In this document: one piece after another, positions 6,867 through 8,733 of the stretch | Layout: every line of letters starts with the position of its first letter | How positions within the stretch are numbered: position 1 is the stretch's first letter | DNA from: Paludibacteraceae bacterium | GTDB taxonomy: Bacteria; Bacteroidota; Bacteroidia; Bacteroidales; Paludibacteraceae | Assembly (NCBI GenBank): GCA_017402895.1 | Contig: JAFPLG010000027.1 | Location: 1 to 8,733 of the forward strand | Direction of reading: 5' to 3' | DNA: 8,733 nucleotides | Notes under the pieces: model-generated | What the model was told of the DNA's origin: nothing | The model's input: only the letters and a program-made list of their open reading frames with translations | Database searches by the model: none | Program-made: the position numbers and the translations under genes

Positions 6867-7250
6867 ATGCGCGTAACACCCGAACAAATCACCACACTGC
6901 AGCCGAACGAGGTATTCGTTTTCGGCAGCAATCTACAGGGCTTTCACGGAGGTGGAGCCGCACGAACTGCCTACAAATTCTTCGGCGCCATTTGGGGCGA
7001 AGGTGTGGGCATACAGGGACAGAGCTATGCCATTCCCACGATGCAAGGAGGCGTAGAAACCATCCGTCCCTATGTAGACGAATTTATTCAGTATGCCAAG
7101 GAGCATCCGGAATTGACATTCCTAGTCACACGCATCGGATGCGGCATCGCCGGATTTGACGACAGCGAAATAGCGCCGCTCTTCCGCGAGGCACTGAGCG
7201 TACCGAACATCGTACTGCCACGAACGTTTCACTCGGTACTGAACCAATAA
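6867..7250 (+). CDS. A1S_2505-type protein, macro-domain-like
   Basis: The 127-residue protein resembles the family that databases name 'A1S_2505 family phage non-structural protein', found in both phages and bacterial chromosomes. Two glycine-rich blocks stand out: 'VFVFGSNLQGFHGGGAA' (16-32) and 'LVTRIGCGIAGF' (86-97); between them lies 'IQGQSYAIPTMQGGVETI' (49-66). Blocks of this kind, one with Asn before a Gly run and a later Gly-rich loop, are placed like the ADP-ribose-binding loops of macro domains, so binding of a nucleotide or ADP-ribose derivative is a reasonable inference but not shown. There is no signal peptide and no membrane helix, so it is probably cytoplasmic. It lies 36 bases after the transporter gene, beyond an AT-rich repeat, and is directly followed by a terminator, so it is the last gene of this unit. 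No phage genes are nearby. Family fairly sure, function open. Confidence 0.8.
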   Translation: MRVTPEQITTLQPNEVFVFGSNLQGFHGGGAARTAYKFFGAIWGEGVGIQGQSYAIPTMQGGVETIRPYVDEFIQYAKEHPELTFLVTRIGCGIAGFDDSEIAPLFREALSVPNIVLPRTFHSVLNQ

Positions 7251-7280
7251 AAAAATCTCGCTTTCGGGCGGGATTTTTTT
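7249..7280 (+). terminator. Intrinsic terminator
   Basis: The left arm AAAAATCTCGC (7251-7261) pairs with GCGGGATTTTT (7268-7278) through one T-G wobble, around the six-base loop TTTCGG (7262-7267). The stem can be extended into the stop codon (7249-7250 with 7279-7280). A T7 run (7274-7280) supplies the U-tract, and the A-run on the left makes it potentially active in both directions. It closes the unit that ends with the A1S_2505-type gene. Confidence 0.88.
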
Positions 7281-7288
7281 GTATATGC

Positions 7289-7319
7289 TTGCATATATCA
7301 AAAATTTTTATTACCTTTG
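7289..7319 (+). promoter_or_regulatory. Bacteroidota-type housekeeping promoter
   Basis: TACCTTTG (7312-7319) matches the Bacteroidota -7 element TAnnTTTG exactly. TTG (7289-7291, within CTTG) sits 20 bases upstream, matching the -33 element and its usual 19-21 base spacing. It lies just behind the terminator and 25 bases before the ATG at 7345, so the leader is short. It should drive the DUF7935-like and DUF6048-like genes and possibly transketolase. Confidence 0.82.
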
Positions 7320-7344
7320 CCCCGATTTTTAAATTAGGCGTAAT

Positions 7345-7860
7345 ATGTTGGAAGTATTAAAGTACACCCTCCCCTCATTGATTGTTCTGCTGGCTACGTG
7401 GCTGGTGCTATACAAAATCTTCAAGAATGAGGATAAGAAACGTATGTGGGAAGTGAAAAAGACCACGCAAAAAGAGATCAACGCCGTGCGACTTCGGGCA
7501 TACGAACGTATGACCCTGGTGCTCGAGCGCACCCAGCCGGAGCATATGCTGCTGGAGATACAGAACCTCAGCACGATGAGCGTCATGGACGTGCAGAAAC
7601 ACCTACTGCGCACGATCCGTCTGGAGTTTGACCACAACATGAGCCAGCAGATATACGTATCCGAGGAACTGTGGGAACGTTTTATCCAGGCTCGCGATGA
7701 GATGGGCGCCTTTGTCAACACGATGGCGATTCAACTGCCGGAAGGAAGCAGCAGCCTGGATTATGCCAAGACGCTCACCGCCGCCTATACGATGAACGGC
7801 GATACGCCCAATGCCTTGGCGCTGGCCGCACTGAAAGAGGAAGTCAGAGGACTTTGGTAA
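7345..7860 (+). CDS. DUF7935-like membrane-anchored protein
   Basis: The 171-residue protein begins with one hydrophobic helix (about 7-26, LPSLIVLLATWLVLYKIF), followed by a basic, charged stretch. That suggests an N-terminally anchored inner-membrane protein with a helical cytoplasmic domain. Recognisable blocks are 'VRLRAYERMTLVLER' (48-62) and 'IRLEFDHNMSQQIYVSEELW' (91-110), typical of a small Bacteroidota-specific family of unknown function that I believe is DUF7935. No catalytic motif is visible. ATG 7345 is the first start after the promoter, and the upstream in-frame sequence is non-coding. Its stop is followed after one base by the next gene, so the two are probably translated together. 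The family name is given with moderate confidence; the gene itself is near certain. Confidence 0.8.
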   Translation: MLEVLKYTLPSLIVLLATWLVLYKIFKNEDKKRMWEVKKTTQKEINAVRLRAYERMTLVLERTQPEHMLLEIQNLSTMSVMDVQKHLLRTIRLEFDHNMSQQIYVSEELWERFIQARDEMGAFVNTMAIQLPEGSSSLDYAKTLTAAYTMNGDTPNALALAALKEEVRGLW

Positions 7861-7861
7861 G

Positions 7862-8608
7862 GTGAAAAGAGAAAGGTTGATAGTATCTCTTATCTTGCTG
7901 GCGGGGGCGAGCATGATTTGGGCGGACGATAGTATCGCCGTAGAAGTGCCGGAGGTAGTGACTACCGGAGACTCTGTCTTTGGCACCGTGGCTGCCGATA
8001 CGTTCATGGTGGACGTGCCCAGCGATACGGCGCAAACAATCACGATGGCCCGCAGCGACTCTGCCCTCAAGAAGCAAGCTATCTACCAGGGAACGATATT
8101 GAAACTGGACCTGGCGAACACCATCATCGAACTCGCCACCAGTAAAGGTAAGATCCAGAGTTTCGAAGCAGCAGTCAGTTGGCGACTGAAGCAACGCTTC
8201 TACCCCACATTTGAGGTGGGTGGTGCCCATGCCGTTTGCCAGCCGGACAGCGTGCTGCACCAGGGGGCCGGAGGATTCTTTCGGGCCGGAACGGATCTCA
8301 ACTGTTTCCGTCGCCACCCGGAGAGCCTGAGTGCCGCGCTGGTCGGAATACGAATCGGATGCGGCATGCAGAGTTTTGAGTTGCCGGACTACGGGCGCCA
8401 CTTCAAGGCTGACTGCTGGGGAGAAATTGTACTGGGTTGCCAAGTGCATATATACAAGGGACTGATGATGGGATGGAATGTGCGCTATAAGATATTGTTC
8501 ACGCGCAATCCAAAAGAAGGCGAGCAACTGCCCCGCCATATCCCCGGATTCGGAATACGAGACGACTCGACCTGGGGATTCAGTTACTATATCGGGTGGA
8601 AGATATAG
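7862..8608 (+). CDS. DUF6048-like probable outer-membrane β-barrel protein
   Basis: The 248-residue protein has a signal peptide (1-21, basic start, LIVSLILLAGASMIWA, cleavage plausible after A21), then a Val/Thr/Asp-rich spacer (about 22-68) and a core from about 70 to the end. The core pattern matches what I know as DUF6048 of Bacteroidales: 'YQGTILKLDL', 'SKGKIQSFEAAVSWRLKQRF', 'GAGGFFRAGTDLN', 'DCWGEIVLGCQV', 'IYKGLMMGWNVRYKILFT', and the ending 'HIPGFGIRDD' to 'WGFSYYIGWKI'. Alternating aromatic and hydrophobic residues fit outer-membrane β-strands. The role is unknown. It starts with GTG at 7862, one base after the preceding stop; this choice gives a complete signal peptide. It probably shares the promoter ahead of 7345. 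Confidence 0.8.
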   Translation: MKRERLIVSLILLAGASMIWADDSIAVEVPEVVTTGDSVFGTVAADTFMVDVPSDTAQTITMARSDSALKKQAIYQGTILKLDLANTIIELATSKGKIQSFEAAVSWRLKQRFYPTFEVGGAHAVCQPDSVLHQGAGGFFRAGTDLNCFRRHPESLSAALVGIRIGCGMQSFELPDYGRHFKADCWGEIVLGCQVHIYKGLMMGWNVRYKILFTRNPKEGEQLPRHIPGFGIRDDSTWGFSYYIGWKI

Positions 8609-8633
8609 TTGAAAAATTGAAAATTGAAAATTA
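8608..8633 (+). repeat. AT-rich heptanucleotide repeat (ATTGAAA) before transketolase
   Basis: Two exact ATTGAAA units (8616, 8623), an imperfect one before (GTTGAAA, 8608, offset by one base) and a broken one after (ATTAACA, 8630) begin at the stop codon of the preceding gene. They fill about half of the 45-base gap to the transketolase ATG. No convincing TAnnTTTG promoter or terminator hairpin was seen in this gap. Confidence 0.75.
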
Positions 8634-8653
8634 ACAATATAAATTTTATTACT

Positions 8654-8733
8654 ATGAACAAAACACAAGTTTTGAATCGTGCAGCGGATAACATCCGTAT
8701 CCTGGCTGCCTCAGCAGTAGAAAAAGCAAAGAG
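8654..8733 (+). CDS. tkt: Transketolase, N-terminal fragment (3'-partial)
   Basis: Only 26 codons and two bases lie in the window. The sequence contains 'LNRAADNIRILAAS' and continues 'AVEKAKS/R', the usual start of Bacteroidota transketolase just before the 'SGHPGG' motif of the thiamine-diphosphate enzyme. Transketolase moves two-carbon units between sugar phosphates in the non-oxidative pentose phosphate pathway, in the cytoplasm. ATG 8654 fits the family's N-terminus. The rest of the gene lies right of the window, so the catalytic residues cannot be checked. Confidence 0.85.
   Translation, partial: MNKTQVLNRAADNIRILAASAVEKAK

Noticed and set aside
6867..7250. Prophage or phage remnant, suggested by the A1S_2505 'phage non-structural' family name
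   Set aside because: No integrase, structural, lysis or replication gene is nearby, and the flanking genes are ordinary chromosomal ones.
8604..8611. TATAGTTG as a -7 promoter element for transketolase
   Set aside because: It has one mismatch to TAnnTTTG, overlaps the preceding stop codon, and no convincing TTG lies about 20 bases upstream.
7844..8668. Long minus-strand open frame (274 codons) opposite the DUF6048-like gene
   Set aside because: It covers a well-supported plus-strand gene, its first residues are a translation of the AT-rich heptamer repeat, and its protein has no recognisable motif or coherent hydrophobic pattern.

Overview
The window looks like chromosomal DNA from a member of the order Bacteroidales (phylum Bacteroidota), probably an uncultured gut or rumen type lineage. 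Four things point there. There is a very large surface protein with a type IX secretion-like C-terminal tail. There are proteins resembling Bacteroidota-restricted families (DUF6048 and DUF7935). There is a promoter of the Bacteroidota form (TTG, 20 bases, TAnnTTTG) ahead of position 7345. Clear Shine-Dalgarno sites are scarce. By eye the G+C content is near one half. All recognised genes lie on the + strand, and no gene-free stretch exceeds about 100 bases.

Region A (1-5444) is a surface-protein module. The 3' part of a giant secreted protein (at least 1636 residues; its start lies left of the window) ends in a β-sandwich and a short tail with the pattern 'NGHVFILRNGHIYTMFGQKIR-end' (split here only as a description of 4846-4908). 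Its stop codon overlaps the start of a 178-residue protein. That protein has an N-terminal signal peptide, a Ser/Thr/Gly/Asn-rich body, an acidic Pro-rich stretch and a C-terminal PVGSP - hydrophobic helix - KKKR tail. This pair is the least explained and most interesting part of the window. The second protein looks like an anchored or processed partner of the giant one.

Region B (5426-7250) continues without a visible terminator: a DUF456 small membrane protein that overlaps the previous gene by 19 bases and starts at TTG, a ten-helix EamA/DMT-type transporter one base later, and a 127-residue protein of the A1S_2505 type with macro-domain-like glycine motifs. A strong intrinsic terminator follows at 7249-7280.

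Region C (7288-8733) is a new transcription unit: a Bacteroidota promoter, a one-helix DUF7935-like protein, a DUF6048-like probable outer-membrane β-barrel protein one base downstream, a 45-base gap, and the first 26 codons of transketolase.

Tandem repeats with a 7-base period occur three times: GAATACA units inside the transporter gene, ATTGAAA/ATTTAAA units before the A1S_2505-type gene, and ATTGAAA units before transketolase. No tRNA, rRNA, CRISPR array, insertion sequence or attachment site was seen. All family names come from recognising sequence patterns by eye; no database search was run.
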